From Edaphobacter lichenicola (GTDB lineage Bacteria; Acidobacteriota; Terriglobia; Terriglobales; Acidobacteriaceae), in NCBI RefSeq assembly GCF_014201315.1, contig NZ_JACHDY010000002.1:992001-1056000 (forward strand): a stretch of 64,000 bases of DNA. The letters run 5' to 3'. The notes below the pieces were generated by a model. The model did no database searches and was not told the origin of the DNA. It was given only the letters and a program-made list of their open reading frames with translations. Position 1 is the first letter of the stretch; every line of letters begins with the position of its first letter. Shown in pieces: positions 17,250-26,920 of the stretch. The position numbers were made by a program, and so were the translations under genes.

Positions 17250-20200
17250 TTAGTTGCTATCAACCGAAAAGTTGTAACTCCCTGAGCCAATCTCGCGGGC
17301 TATCGATCCTTCTTTATAAGGAGTCGTGATGCGTTCTCCGTCCTGCTTTGCGACGCTCGTCGGTGTAGCCGGGAGAAAGACAGTGGCCGTGGTGTTCGCG
17401 GGTATCTTGACGTTCAACTGAAGCAGGCCGTCCGGCTTCTTCGTCCAGTCCGTCACAATCGTTCCATACACAGAGTCGTACTCGGTGTGCATGTACGACA
17501 GACCCTGCTCCACGTGAGGGCTGACGAGAACGTGATGGAAGCCCGGGTTCGCGGGATCTGCGTCGATACCACCCACGCGCCGAAAGACCCATGCCATGAC
17601 GGAGCCAAACGCATAGTGGTTATAGGAGTTCATGGATGGGTCGCCCGTGTCTCCATTCCAGCGCTCCCACCACGTCGTCGCGCCCTTGTCGACCATGTAT
17701 CCCCACGAGGGATAGGTCGTAGTTAGGAGCAGGTTGTACGCTACGTCGGAGCGGCGTTGCGCCTCCAGCACGGAGAGCAGGAACGGTGTGCCGAGGAAAC
17801 CCGTCGTCAGGTGAGTCTGGTGGGCCTGAATGTCGCGCACCAGGCGGTCGGTCATCGGCTTCTCAAGCTCCTTTGGAGCGAGCCCTGTGTAGAGCGTCAA
17901 CACATACGATGTCTGGGTGTCGCCTTCGACTGAGCCGTCGGAGTGCACATACTTCTGCTGATACGCATCCCGTATGCGAGAGATCAGCGTCGCGTACTTC
18001 TCAGCGTCTGCGGAGCGACCTAGTGCTGTGGCCATCGTCTGCATCTGGCGCGCGATGATGACCCAGTAGGCAGTCGCGACCAGGTCAGATGGAGTATGCG
18101 GATCGGGCGCGAGCCAGTCGGCAAAGTTCGCTCCAAGCTCCTTCTCGCGAAGGTAGGTCGGATTCGTGCGCAGGATGAAGTCCATCCACCGCTCCATGTC
18201 CGGCCAGCTTTGCTCGATCACCGTAGCGTCTCCATATTGCAGCCAGGTTGCGTACGGAACCAGCACGCCCGCGTCGCCCCAGCCGGGAGCGCCGGGATGG
18301 CCGTCCCTCCCCTGCAAAAGATTCGGCGAGATGTTGGAAAAGGCACCGTCGGGACTTTGCGCATCGGTGACATCGAGCATGAACTTGTGCGAGAAGGCGT
18401 CGATGTCGAAGTTGTACGTGCCTGTGCGCCAGAATGCACCGGCATCGCCCATCCATCCCATGCGTTCGTCACGCTGCGGACAGTCGGTGGGGATCGAGAC
18501 GAAGTTGCCGCGCTGTCCCCAAAGTCCAAGCTCACTCATCTTGTTCAGCAGTGCGCTGGAGCTTTCAAAACGAATTGACGGTGAAGCGGGAAGGCTGTTG
18601 AGCACCTGACCCTGCAGCGCCGACAGGGAAGGCTTACCACCATAGCCGGACACCTGCACATAACGAAAACCATGAAAGGTAAAGGCCGGCATCCACTCCT
18701 CCTCTCCATGACCGCTGAGGGTGTAGGAGTCGGTTGCATCGGCGTCGCGCAGGTTCTCGGTGTAGACCGTGCCGTCGGGATTGAGCCGTTCCGCAAAGCG
18801 GAGCTTCACGGTAGTTCCCCGCGGCCCGTGCACATGCAGGCGCGCCACGCCGACCATATTCTGTCCCATGTCGAAGACCGCGTCCTGCGCGTTGCCGGAG
18901 CCGACCATAGTTACGGCAATAGGCGCGACTGTCTGCGCGGGCTGCACCGGTGTGTCTGGTTGCGCGGTAACAAGGATGGCCGTGTTCGCATCATCGACAA
19001 CCACCGGCGACCAATTTACGGAGTTAGGAGACGCGGTCGTATTCCATCCCCGCACTTCAAGCCGGGCGTCGTAGGCTTCTCCACCATAGATCTCCGAAGA
19101 GACAATCGGCGACGCGGCTGTCTCCCAACTGGAGTCCGTTGCAATAATCTGATGAGTGCCATCGGCGAAGGTCAACTCAAGCTGAGCGCGCAGACGATCC
19201 GGACCAGGAAACAAGCGCGAGCCCGACCACAAGAGTGGACTGCCGTGCCAGCCCGCGCCGAGGATTGCAGCGACAGTGTTGCGTCCGGGGACGAGCAGGG
19301 AGGTGACATCGTAGGTCTGGTACAGAACGCGCTTGCGATAGTCCGTAAATCCTGGTGTAAGCCTGAATTTGCTCACTTCCTTGCCGTTCAAATAGCTCTG
19401 GTAGCTACCGAGTGCTGTTACATAGAGCCGCGCTGAGACCACCTTCCGAGTCGGCGTGAATTGCTTTCGGAGTAGCGCGGTGCTCGACTCGATCACAGTG
19501 GGATTCTGTCCACGTGATTCGCGATCTGTGCCGACGCCGAAGTTAAGATCCGCAAACGCACCGAGCTTTTTCGCAGGAGACCACTCCTTGTCTTCCACTG
19601 GCTTGAGGGCTCGAGCCTGCCACGCGTCGTCACTTTCAATCCACCTCGTTTTGCCCGCACCGTCGGTGAGCTTTAGAGCAGCAGCGAAGGCAGCGCGAAA
19701 GGTTCTATTCGATTCATTCGATCTTGGGGTCTCGATGTGGACGACGATCTGATTGTCGCCAACGTGAAGCTGGTCGCGAATATCTTCACGATCGAACGCT
19801 CCCCATTGATCCTTATGCCCCGTAACGGTGCCGTTGACCTGCGTGGTGAAGATGCCACCCACCAGGACGTGAAGACTGGCCGAGCTCGGAAGTTTGTCGA
19901 GATGCAGGTTGTAACGGAACTCCGCCTCCGTACCCTGCGGGACGCGCTCGGAGTCTCCCTCCGGCAGCCAGATCCACGATATTGCCTTCAACACCTCTGC
20001 CTCTTCACGGTTGTCGCGCCGAATCCACTGGGCCTTCCAGTCGGATGGTTGCAGCAGACCCATCTCCCACCATGCAACCTCAGAAGATCGTTCCTCTTTT
20101 CCCTGCGCATCCCAGGTCTGAACCGCCCAGTAACAACGTTGGTGAGACGTCAACGCGGTTCCGGCATAGGCCACATTCACCGACTCTGCGGACATCTGCT

Positions 20201-20549
20201 TCCCGCTGTCCCATACATCTGCGTGCCCATCACGCAATGCATTCGGCGAGCTGGCAACAAGGATTCGATACGCCGATTGGCTCCAGTTGCGTGTGGTCGC
20301 ATCACTCTGCCACAACAGTGTTGGATGTGTTGAATCGATGCCGAGCGGATCGATCCGCTGATCCACACGAAGATGGACCGGCGCAGCAGACGCTGCCGAA
20401 ACGCAGAGAGAGAAGGCCAAGGCCAGGGACGAAGCACGCTGCGCCACGGAGGCGAACGGGAAGGTTGCGAGGCGCGAAATTTTCATGAGTTGGCTATCCA
20501 GGACACCAAAGGGACTGCGTGCCAGAGTTGAGAACATCGACTTGAACAT
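17250..20549 (-). CDS. Secreted alpha-L-rhamnosidase (GH78)
   Basis: The product is up to 1099 residues. It has N-terminal beta domains (an Ig-like segment PVHLRVDQRIDPLGID, then two rhamnosidase-N type domains) and the (alpha/alpha)6 catalytic barrel. The signature TDCPQRDERMGWMGDA begins near residue 688 and contains the acidic residues Asp689 and the Glu used in GH78 catalysis. A C-terminal beta domain follows. It removes terminal alpha-L-rhamnose. The start is uncertain: the ATG at 20486 (MKISRLATFP) begins a classical signal peptide ending AASA; neither start has a strong ribosome-binding site. It follows the GH127 gene by about 55 bp in the same unit. Confidence 0.94.
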   Translation of the reverse strand: MFKSMFSTLARSPFGVLDSQLMKISRLATFPFASVAQRASSLALAFSLCVSAASAAPVHLRVDQRIDPLGIDSTHPTLLWQSDATTRNWSQSAYRILVASSPNALRDGHADVWDSGKQMSAESVNVAYAGTALTSHQRCYWAVQTWDAQGKEERSSEVAWWEMGLLQPSDWKAQWIRRDNREEAEVLKAISWIWLPEGDSERVPQGTEAEFRYNLHLDKLPSSASLHVLVGGIFTTQVNGTVTGHKDQWGAFDREDIRDQLHVGDNQIVVHIETPRSNESNRTFRAAFAAALKLTDGAGKTRWIESDDAWQARALKPVEDKEWSPAKKLGAFADLNFGVGTDRESRGQNPTVIESSTALLRKQFTPTRKVVSARLYVTALGSYQSYLNGKEVSKFRLTPGFTDYRKRVLYQTYDVTSLLVPGRNTVAAILGAGWHGSPLLWSGSRLFPGPDRLRAQLELTFADGTHQIIATDSSWETAASPIVSSEIYGGEAYDARLEVRGWNTTASPNSVNWSPVVVDDANTAILVTAQPDTPVQPAQTVAPIAVTMVGSGNAQDAVFDMGQNMVGVARLHVHGPRGTTVKLRFAERLNPDGTVYTENLRDADATDSYTLSGHGEEEWMPAFTFHGFRYVQVSGYGGKPSLSALQGQVLNSLPASPSIRFESSSALLNKMSELGLWGQRGNFVSIPTDCPQRDERMGWMGDAGAFWRTGTYNFDIDAFSHKFMLDVTDAQSPDGAFSNISPNLLQGRDGHPGAPGWGDAGVLVPYATWLQYGDATVIEQSWPDMERWMDFILRTNPTYLREKELGANFADWLAPDPHTPSDLVATAYWVIIARQMQTMATALGRSADAEKYATLISRIRDAYQQKYVHSDGSVEGDTQTSYVLTLYTGLAPKELEKPMTDRLVRDIQAHQTHLTTGFLGTPFLLSVLEAQRRSDVAYNLLLTTTYPSWGYMVDKGATTWWERWNGDTGDPSMNSYNHYAFGSVMAWVFRRVGGIDADPANPGFHHVLVSPHVEQGLSYMHTEYDSVYGTIVTDWTKKPDGLLQLNVKIPANTTATVFLPATPTSVAKQDGERITTPYKEGSIAREIGSGSYNFSVDSN

Positions 20550-20604
20550 CGTCTCTTGAAGACAAGGGACAGACTGCCACCCTACCGCAGTCCATCCAGA
20601 CTCA

Positions 20605-23073
20605 TCAAGCCATCGCGGTTACCTGCGGGTAGCAAGTGAACTCCTCTTCCGAGATCTTCCAGTACGGCACAAACTTCTGGCCGTCGTTGCCTCGAACGGT
20701 GAAGTGCAGCGGGGAACCATCAACTGGCTCCAGATGATTGGCGAGATGCTCGGCTTCGTGGCCCTTGTCCACAGTAAGATTCGCGGCCGTAGATCCCACG
20801 GCAGCCAGCAGAATTGGGCCGTACTCCACGGAGTACCTCTTCTTGCCCGTAATCTGGTCGTCCCCGTTATAGCGGCGTACTCGTATCTCTGCGGGAAGCA
20901 CGAACTCGATGACATCCCCATCGCTCCACTGACGGTTGACTGCAAGGTAAGTGCCCGGCTTACCGGAGCCCGCAACCTTACCGTTCACCGAAACCGCCAT
21001 CTCCTTCGCCGCCCAGGAAGGAACTCGAATCCGAAGATTGGCTTGTGTCGGCGCCGAGACCTTCACCGCAGCGCTCACGTGCGTGTCGTAGGGGAAACGA
21101 GTCTTCAGCTTCAACTCCATCGGCTGACCTGCCTGCTGCCAGCGAATCGTAGAAGGCTCGTAGAGGTTAACGTAGATTCCATCGGGCGCGATGGAGTAGA
21201 TGTGCTCCGGCAGAGTCCCAAGCAGCCTGGTCCCCTGTCCTTCGCAGCACGTGTTCTCGTGTGTCGACTTCTCTTTCTTGCCTTCCATGACAGTGTGATA
21301 ACGCAGTCCGACGCCGCCGTCCGGGTTCGCCATGCCAACGTTGTAGATCGACTTCTCGATCTCGGTGGCATAACGCTCCTCATCAGGATTGAGCAGTTGA
21401 AAGCGCTGGCTCAGGAAGACCCAGAAGCTGCTGCCGCAGAGCTCTCCCAACTTTTGATGGAGATAGTTGCTGTTCGGTGGATCCTTCTCGAACTCGATGA
21501 TCGAGATGCTTCCGCCGGCCTGCTGCCAATGTGCGCGATAGAGCTCCCATGCTCCAAGAACAGCGTCACGATACCGCACGTCTCCGGTAGCGAGATACAT
21601 ATCCAGATACGCTTCAAGATTGGTCAACAGATAGCAGTGCGGGCGGTCGTAGGGGTACTGCCACACCTGCTCCTTCTCCTCCTTCGCCAACCCCTCCAGC
21701 CAGCCATCTTCCTGGTAGTAGCGTTGGATCACCTGCGCATCCGCCGGCTTTCCCATTGGGCTGGTGCACATACGTGTATTCGCGACCATGCCCTGCCCGC
21801 CTTGAATCGCACCACGCAGCATGTCCGGAAGGAATGATTGTTGATTGAACCAGTCGTAGTATCCGCGCAGCATCGGCAGAGCCTTCGGGTTGCCGCCATA
21901 GGCTGCTTCGAGCAATCCATGTGTAAGCCACGCGCGAGTGTAGGCGGCGCGCTCTGAGTAAAAGATCGTGTCTTCGGGATACGCCATGATGTATCCGTTC
22001 GGCTGACGACACTCTTCAATGCCATCGACCACAACATTGACTCGGCGGCGCAACTCGGGATCGTCGATCCAGCGGATCGTGTTGCCCGCACCCATCAGGA
22101 AACGGCCAGCGTTCGAGCCAGCAAGATCCTCCTCCCAGAAGACCTGCGAGCCGGTCGGCTTGAAGTTCTTGATCTTGCCTGTTCGCTCATAGAACTGACG
22201 CAGAAGATCGTCCGTCGTGTACGAGTTCAGCAGATATTGAATGTTGTTTTGCATCGCCTCCTGAAAGACACCGCCATCCAGAGTCACTCCTGTCTTCGGC
22301 GCTTCGGCTTTGTACTTCGCCGGCCTCCAGGTTGCCGCATCTGTCACGGCGTGAGGATTGTCGACACGAACTCCCTCGCCATCCTGCCGAGGCGACCGCG
22401 TCAGTTGCGCCAGAAGTTCACTGTTTCCATACTTCTCATCCGCAGTCACTTTGCAGCCCACGGCAACGTCGTGGCCGCCGGAGATGACGGCCATCTTCGC
22501 AACCATTAGCGTGTAGTCGGGGCTGTCCTGCGGCTCTTTGCCGAGCGGCGTGCTATCTGTAGGAGACGCCTTGACCACCCGAAGCCGCGTCGCCGTCAAC
22601 CGCACATAGCGGCCATGAACATCGTGCGCCACATACTGCGTGATGTTGTCTTTCAGATCCGGAAAGTCGGACTGCGTGAAGTCCGCAATGGTCTCAACTT
22701 TGCCGAAGTTCGCATCGTCAGAGGCTTCCAGCCGGAATCGCAGAGGAAATCCTTCGCCCCCGTAGTACTGGTCGCGGCCCGGATACATCCGCTCTGAAGC
22801 AGGAAATAACTGGATCGCAGAGATTGGAACACTTTTTTTCAGATCCACCTGAACCCAGGTCGTTACATCAGGCGTCGCAACCACCTTCGAGCGATAAGCG
22901 CGATAGTTAGTTGCCGGCGTCGCGGCCATTCTGATTCCAGTCAGGTAAGGCGCCATCTCCTTCTCGCTCGTCTGCGAAAGCAGAGCGATTGGCTTCATCG
23001 CTCCTATGACGGCAAACCCTGCGCTGCCATAGGTTGAGTTCAACAGAAACTTACGTCGTGTTACCGCCATCAC
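20605..23073 (-). CDS. Beta-L-arabinofuranosidase-like glycoside hydrolase (GH127/DUF1680), Tat-exported
   Basis: The 822-residue protein starts with a Tat-type signal (TRRKFLLNS, then a hydrophobic run). A beta-sandwich of the F5/8 type C kind follows at about 45-160 (WVQVDLKKSVPISAIQLFP). The (alpha/alpha)6 barrel of the DUF1680 family comes next. The zinc site of this family is visible as Glu544 and Cys546 (GELCGSS) with Cys609-Cys610 (ENTCCEGQG); the first Cys of the pair is the nucleophile in characterised GH127 enzymes. It would cleave beta-L-arabinofuranosides. It lies between the TonB receptor and GH78 genes. A related DUF1680 family such as GH146 cannot be excluded. Confidence 0.88.
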   Translation of the reverse strand: MMAVTRRKFLLNSTYGSAGFAVIGAMKPIALLSQTSEKEMAPYLTGIRMAATPATNYRAYRSKVVATPDVTTWVQVDLKKSVPISAIQLFPASERMYPGRDQYYGGEGFPLRFRLEASDDANFGKVETIADFTQSDFPDLKDNITQYVAHDVHGRYVRLTATRLRVVKASPTDSTPLGKEPQDSPDYTLMVAKMAVISGGHDVAVGCKVTADEKYGNSELLAQLTRSPRQDGEGVRVDNPHAVTDAATWRPAKYKAEAPKTGVTLDGGVFQEAMQNNIQYLLNSYTTDDLLRQFYERTGKIKNFKPTGSQVFWEEDLAGSNAGRFLMGAGNTIRWIDDPELRRRVNVVVDGIEECRQPNGYIMAYPEDTIFYSERAAYTRAWLTHGLLEAAYGGNPKALPMLRGYYDWFNQQSFLPDMLRGAIQGGQGMVANTRMCTSPMGKPADAQVIQRYYQEDGWLEGLAKEEKEQVWQYPYDRPHCYLLTNLEAYLDMYLATGDVRYRDAVLGAWELYRAHWQQAGGSISIIEFEKDPPNSNYLHQKLGELCGSSFWVFLSQRFQLLNPDEERYATEIEKSIYNVGMANPDGGVGLRYHTVMEGKKEKSTHENTCCEGQGTRLLGTLPEHIYSIAPDGIYVNLYEPSTIRWQQAGQPMELKLKTRFPYDTHVSAAVKVSAPTQANLRIRVPSWAAKEMAVSVNGKVAGSGKPGTYLAVNRQWSDGDVIEFVLPAEIRVRRYNGDDQITGKKRYSVEYGPILLAAVGSTAANLTVDKGHEAEHLANHLEPVDGSPLHFTVRGNDGQKFVPYWKISEEEFTCYPQVTAMA

Positions 23074-23185
23074 CAGTCTCCCGTGTCCCGCTTCCCTAAG
23101 AGGAAGTAATTTTCGTCGAGCAATCCTAAGCTGTGAGGGGGCGTAGCGGAAACCTTCGCCCCCTCGTGGTCGATTGGCTTAATTG

Positions 23186-26100
23186 CTAAAACGCATAACG
23201 CAAAGCGAGTTGCAGTACTCGCTGACCGACAGTCTCCTGGGTGAGCAGGCCGGCAGCGGGGTTGGTGATGCTGGTGCTACCGGTAGAGAAGTTGGGGTGG
23301 TTGAAGACGCTGAACGCCTCCGCGCGGAACTGGAGTTGCTGCCGCTCGGTGATCGCAAACGCCTTCTGCAGGCTCAGGTTTGTCGTGTCGATGCCAGGCT
23401 GACGTGGTCCGCTCCGAGCCGTTCCGTACTGGCCGGTTGCAGGCTGCACATAGCAGGACGGATCAAAGAACTGGAGCCGAGGATGCCCTGCAGGCGGATT
23501 TCCAGTACAGATCCTGTTTGCGTAGACGCTATGCACCGAACTGGTATCGGCATTGTTATTGGCTGTGACCTGGATCGGCTGACCGGTCGCGAACTGCTGA
23601 ACTCCAGAGAGCTGCCAGCCGCCAATGATCTCGCGATTGAGCAGATTGTTTGAGTTCAGGAACTTCTTCCCTGGACCGAAGGGCAACTCGTACACCGCGC
23701 TCAGAATGAGATTCTGAGTGCGGTCGAAGCCGGCTGGTCCATAGGTGAGCCCCGGGTTATAGAGATTCTGAATGTCCGCGTTATCGCCATCCAGAATATC
23801 CATTGCCTTGGAGTAGGTGTAAGCACCCAGGAATTGCAGCCCGTTGGTATAAGTTCTCTCCACCTTGATAGCCAGGGCGTTGTAGTTGGCCGAGACCGCG
23901 TTGAGCTGACCGTCGGTGGTTCCGACGATCGTGTTCGGTCTCAGGTCGAGGATCCCGCTCGTGTTTCCGGGAGTCAATCCGAAGGGCTGATTGAGATCGG
24001 CACGCGCGGACTGGTGACGAGTCACATTCCCGATATAGCCGATCGTCAACAGAGTGTTGTTGCTGAGTGATCGTTCGATGTTGAGATTCCAGTCCTGTAC
24101 CGACGTGTCCTTCAAAGTCTTCGTCAGGGTGTAGTTCTGTTGTCCGACCAGCGATGGATTAGGAACAAAGAGGTTTTGGATATCCACCGGCGCCGCGACG
24201 TTGAAGGAGTAAGACTGATTCACAAAGTTAGGCGAGTACAACAACTCGAATTGCAGATTGTTGTAGAGGATTGGCGCGTAGTAGATTCCATATCCACCGC
24301 GGACCACCGTGCGATCGTTGGCTTGATAGGAGAAGCCAAACCGCGGCGCCCAGTCGTTGTAGTTCGTCTTCCACGTGCCGGGAATGACGCGGTTGGACGC
24401 GACATCGAACTGCCCGCCGTGGCCATTCTTATCGTTCGGCGGATTGTCGAAGTCATAACGCAGACCAATGTTGAAGGTCAACCGAGGCAGCACCTTCCAG
24501 TCGTCCTGCACATAGCCTGAGACGTTCGTGCCACGAAACGCGCCCACGGTTACGCCGTTGGCAGCATTGGCAGTTCGAGGGAATCCAAGTTCGAGATCGG
24601 CAAAGGAGTTGCCCTGGTCGGTTGAGCTGCGCACTCCTCCAACATAAGCCGAGGTCGCGCTGCCGTCGAAGTTGTAGATGCCATTGTTGCCGACGACCCA
24701 GTTGCCATCGAACTGCGTCCTGACATAGTCGCCGCCGAAGACAAAGGTGTGTTTGCCCAGTTTCCAACTTACTTCATCGGTGTACTGGAAGCGATTCTGA
24801 ACTGCGCCCTGAGGGGAGTAAGGATCTCCGAGCGAGGTGTAGTTGTTCAGGTTGATGGCAGGCGGCGTCCACTGGGAGGGCTGAGGATTGACGTTCGCCA
24901 GACCATACTGTGCTGCATAGTTCAACGCCCCTTGGCCCTGCTGCGTGCGGAAGAGGTTACTGCGGTTGTAGCCGATCTTGAAGACGTTCACAATGTTCGC
25001 GTTGAAGACGTGCGTTTCAGCGGCCGAGATGTTCGTTCCCTTCAATGCGATGAAGATGCCAAAGAGTCCAGGTGTGATGCTGTCGTTGCCGGCCTGGCTC
25101 TCGAGCCTCGCCACGGTGCCAAACAGCAGGTCACGCGGTGAGATGTTGAAGTCGACGCGGCCAAGGTACTCGTCGTAGTTACTGATCTGTGGCAGATTCG
25201 CAATGTAGTTGACGTTATTTGCGTTCAGCGGAACATTCGGCTCCGGATAGTTCTTCAGCCACGCCTGTGCAAAGGGACTAATCGCATTGATCTTATTGTT
25301 CGCGAACGGCTGGCTCGTTCCTGTTGTGGGATCGTAGGTTGACGGATCGTAGAGGGTGACTCCGTCTGCGGAGAAGTCGCCGTTGCGCTCCGCATCGGTT
25401 GGAACTCGATCGCTATTGACGTTCGCCGTGTGGCTGCGCAGACCCGAGTAGTCAAAAAACGCGAACAGCTTGTTCTTCCAGAGCGGCGCGCCGATGTTGC
25501 CTCCAAACTGGTTGTAGCGTTTCGCGGGCTTCGTGGTTGCGAACCAGTTCTGAGCGTCGAAGTCATCATTCTGGAGAAAGTCGTACGCCGTTCCGTGAAT
25601 CTGGTTCGAGCCGCTCTTCGTGATGACGTTGATGATCGACGGCTGGCTGAAACGTGCAGGAGCGCCGTTCAGGATCGTCGTGACCTCCTGGCTCGCTTCG
25701 ACCGACGACAGGATATTCACCGTCTGCGTCAGCAGGTTGGTGTTGTCGACGCCGTCCTGAAGAAACGCCGTGTGTGCATTGCCAAGTCCCGAGATGATGA
25801 CCGAGTTTGAGGTCTGTCCGTAGAAGCCCTCGTCTCCGCCGTCCACTCCGACATCGGTGCCTGTCTGCGACGCAGGACCAAGCGTCGCAATATTCAGGAT
25901 GCTTCGGGTATTGTTCGGCAGGTTCACCAACTGGGTCGGCGAGACAGTCGTCACTAACTCATGATTGTCCGTCTGCAAACTCACCGAGCCGGACTCAGAG
26001 GTGACCGTCACCTCCTGCTGCACATTGCCGACCGAGAGTTGCAGGTTGGCGGTTGCACCATTCGTAGTCACGTCTACGTTCGTCACCAGGTGTTTGAACC

Positions 26101-26464
26101 CCGGCGCCGTCGCCGAGACCGTGTAAGGCCCGACCGTGAGCGAAGGGGCGTTGAAGTAGCCGTTTTGATCCGTCGTGACCGAACGGGTTGTGGCTGTTCT
26201 CGTGTTCTTGATCTCGATCTGACAGTTGAGAACTACGGCATCTGCGCTGTCGCGAACTGTGCCTGAGATGAAGCCGAGATCGGTCTGGGCGAGCATTGCC
26301 CTCTGCGGACCAAAGCCTGCGACGATCAGCACGACGAGCATGGCCTGAAGGGCCTGGGAAAGTCTGGTCTTGAGAAGGCCACTTGGCCGAATCGAGGACT
26401 TGCGGTTGGTTCTGCCGTTATCAATCGGCTCTGAAGGAGCGTTGGTTTTAGTTAGGTGTGCCAT
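23186..26464 (-). CDS. Oar-like TonB-dependent receptor with carboxypeptidase-regulatory-like N-terminal domain
   Basis: The 1092-residue outer-membrane protein has a long N-terminal export signal (hydrophobic residues about 40-56). A carboxypeptidase-regulatory-like domain follows (LGFISGTVRDSADAVV to VGNVQQEVTVTS, about 62-145), then a plug (SVIISGLGNAHTAFLQDGVDNT) and a 22-stranded-type barrel ending in RYAF with terminal Phe. The start ATG at 26464 has GGGAGG 9 bases upstream; the frame is open further back. A TTGACA is at 26519-26524 on the coding strand, without a clear -10 box. It leads a unit with GH127 and GH78, so it probably imports the oligosaccharides they act on. Confidence 0.93.
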   Translation of the reverse strand: MAHLTKTNAPSEPIDNGRTNRKSSIRPSGLLKTRLSQALQAMLVVLIVAGFGPQRAMLAQTDLGFISGTVRDSADAVVLNCQIEIKNTRTATTRSVTTDQNGYFNAPSLTVGPYTVSATAPGFKHLVTNVDVTTNGATANLQLSVGNVQQEVTVTSESGSVSLQTDNHELVTTVSPTQLVNLPNNTRSILNIATLGPASQTGTDVGVDGGDEGFYGQTSNSVIISGLGNAHTAFLQDGVDNTNLLTQTVNILSSVEASQEVTTILNGAPARFSQPSIINVITKSGSNQIHGTAYDFLQNDDFDAQNWFATTKPAKRYNQFGGNIGAPLWKNKLFAFFDYSGLRSHTANVNSDRVPTDAERNGDFSADGVTLYDPSTYDPTTGTSQPFANNKINAISPFAQAWLKNYPEPNVPLNANNVNYIANLPQISNYDEYLGRVDFNISPRDLLFGTVARLESQAGNDSITPGLFGIFIALKGTNISAAETHVFNANIVNVFKIGYNRSNLFRTQQGQGALNYAAQYGLANVNPQPSQWTPPAINLNNYTSLGDPYSPQGAVQNRFQYTDEVSWKLGKHTFVFGGDYVRTQFDGNWVVGNNGIYNFDGSATSAYVGGVRSSTDQGNSFADLELGFPRTANAANGVTVGAFRGTNVSGYVQDDWKVLPRLTFNIGLRYDFDNPPNDKNGHGGQFDVASNRVIPGTWKTNYNDWAPRFGFSYQANDRTVVRGGYGIYYAPILYNNLQFELLYSPNFVNQSYSFNVAAPVDIQNLFVPNPSLVGQQNYTLTKTLKDTSVQDWNLNIERSLSNNTLLTIGYIGNVTRHQSARADLNQPFGLTPGNTSGILDLRPNTIVGTTDGQLNAVSANYNALAIKVERTYTNGLQFLGAYTYSKAMDILDGDNADIQNLYNPGLTYGPAGFDRTQNLILSAVYELPFGPGKKFLNSNNLLNREIIGGWQLSGVQQFATGQPIQVTANNNADTSSVHSVYANRICTGNPPAGHPRLQFFDPSCYVQPATGQYGTARSGPRQPGIDTTNLSLQKAFAITERQQLQFRAEAFSVFNHPNFSTGSTSITNPAAGLLTQETVGQRVLQLALRYAF

Positions 26465-26920
26465 GCGATATTCCGCCTCCCTGTAACGCCCGCAAGTCGA
26501 ACAGAGGCGATAACCGATTGTCAAGGGGAAAATTATTTCAATTGGAAAATTACGCCGAAATCGAATGCCGATTCGTGCCTGGCTTTATGCCGGTAAAAAC
26601 AGCCCCTCCTCCCGCCAAACCTGCCTAAACGGCGACACGGATTCTGTTACACCGGTGATGACGTTGCCGGAATTTCAACCGGGAAATTCGCTTCAAGCAA
26701 GGGATGTGCAGGCACCATGCACCGGGAACAGAGCTCTTCTCCCGCCAGCTTCGCCCCGGCTGAACCTCTCCGCGATGCACCGGCGTTCCCCAACTCCAGC
26801 TAACATATGCGGCTCGGACTGCATCTTCTTAGGAGGCGTCCACATTCCTCCCGACAGCGCATTATGGCGCAGCCTGTCGGACTACTATAGGTACGAAAGC
26901 AGTGTGAAGATCTGAGCGAT
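26465..26920. other. 456-bp divergent intergenic region
   Basis: The region separates the TonB-receptor gene (minus) from glgE (plus). It contains an AT-rich segment near 26525-26565 with short palindromic character (aatttcc/ggaaaatt-like blocks) and a TTGACA on the minus strand at 26519-26524. Two similar accgg/catgcaccgg blocks occur near 26717 and 26775. I see no gene, tRNA or clear terminator. It should hold promoters in both directions. Confidence 0.5.
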
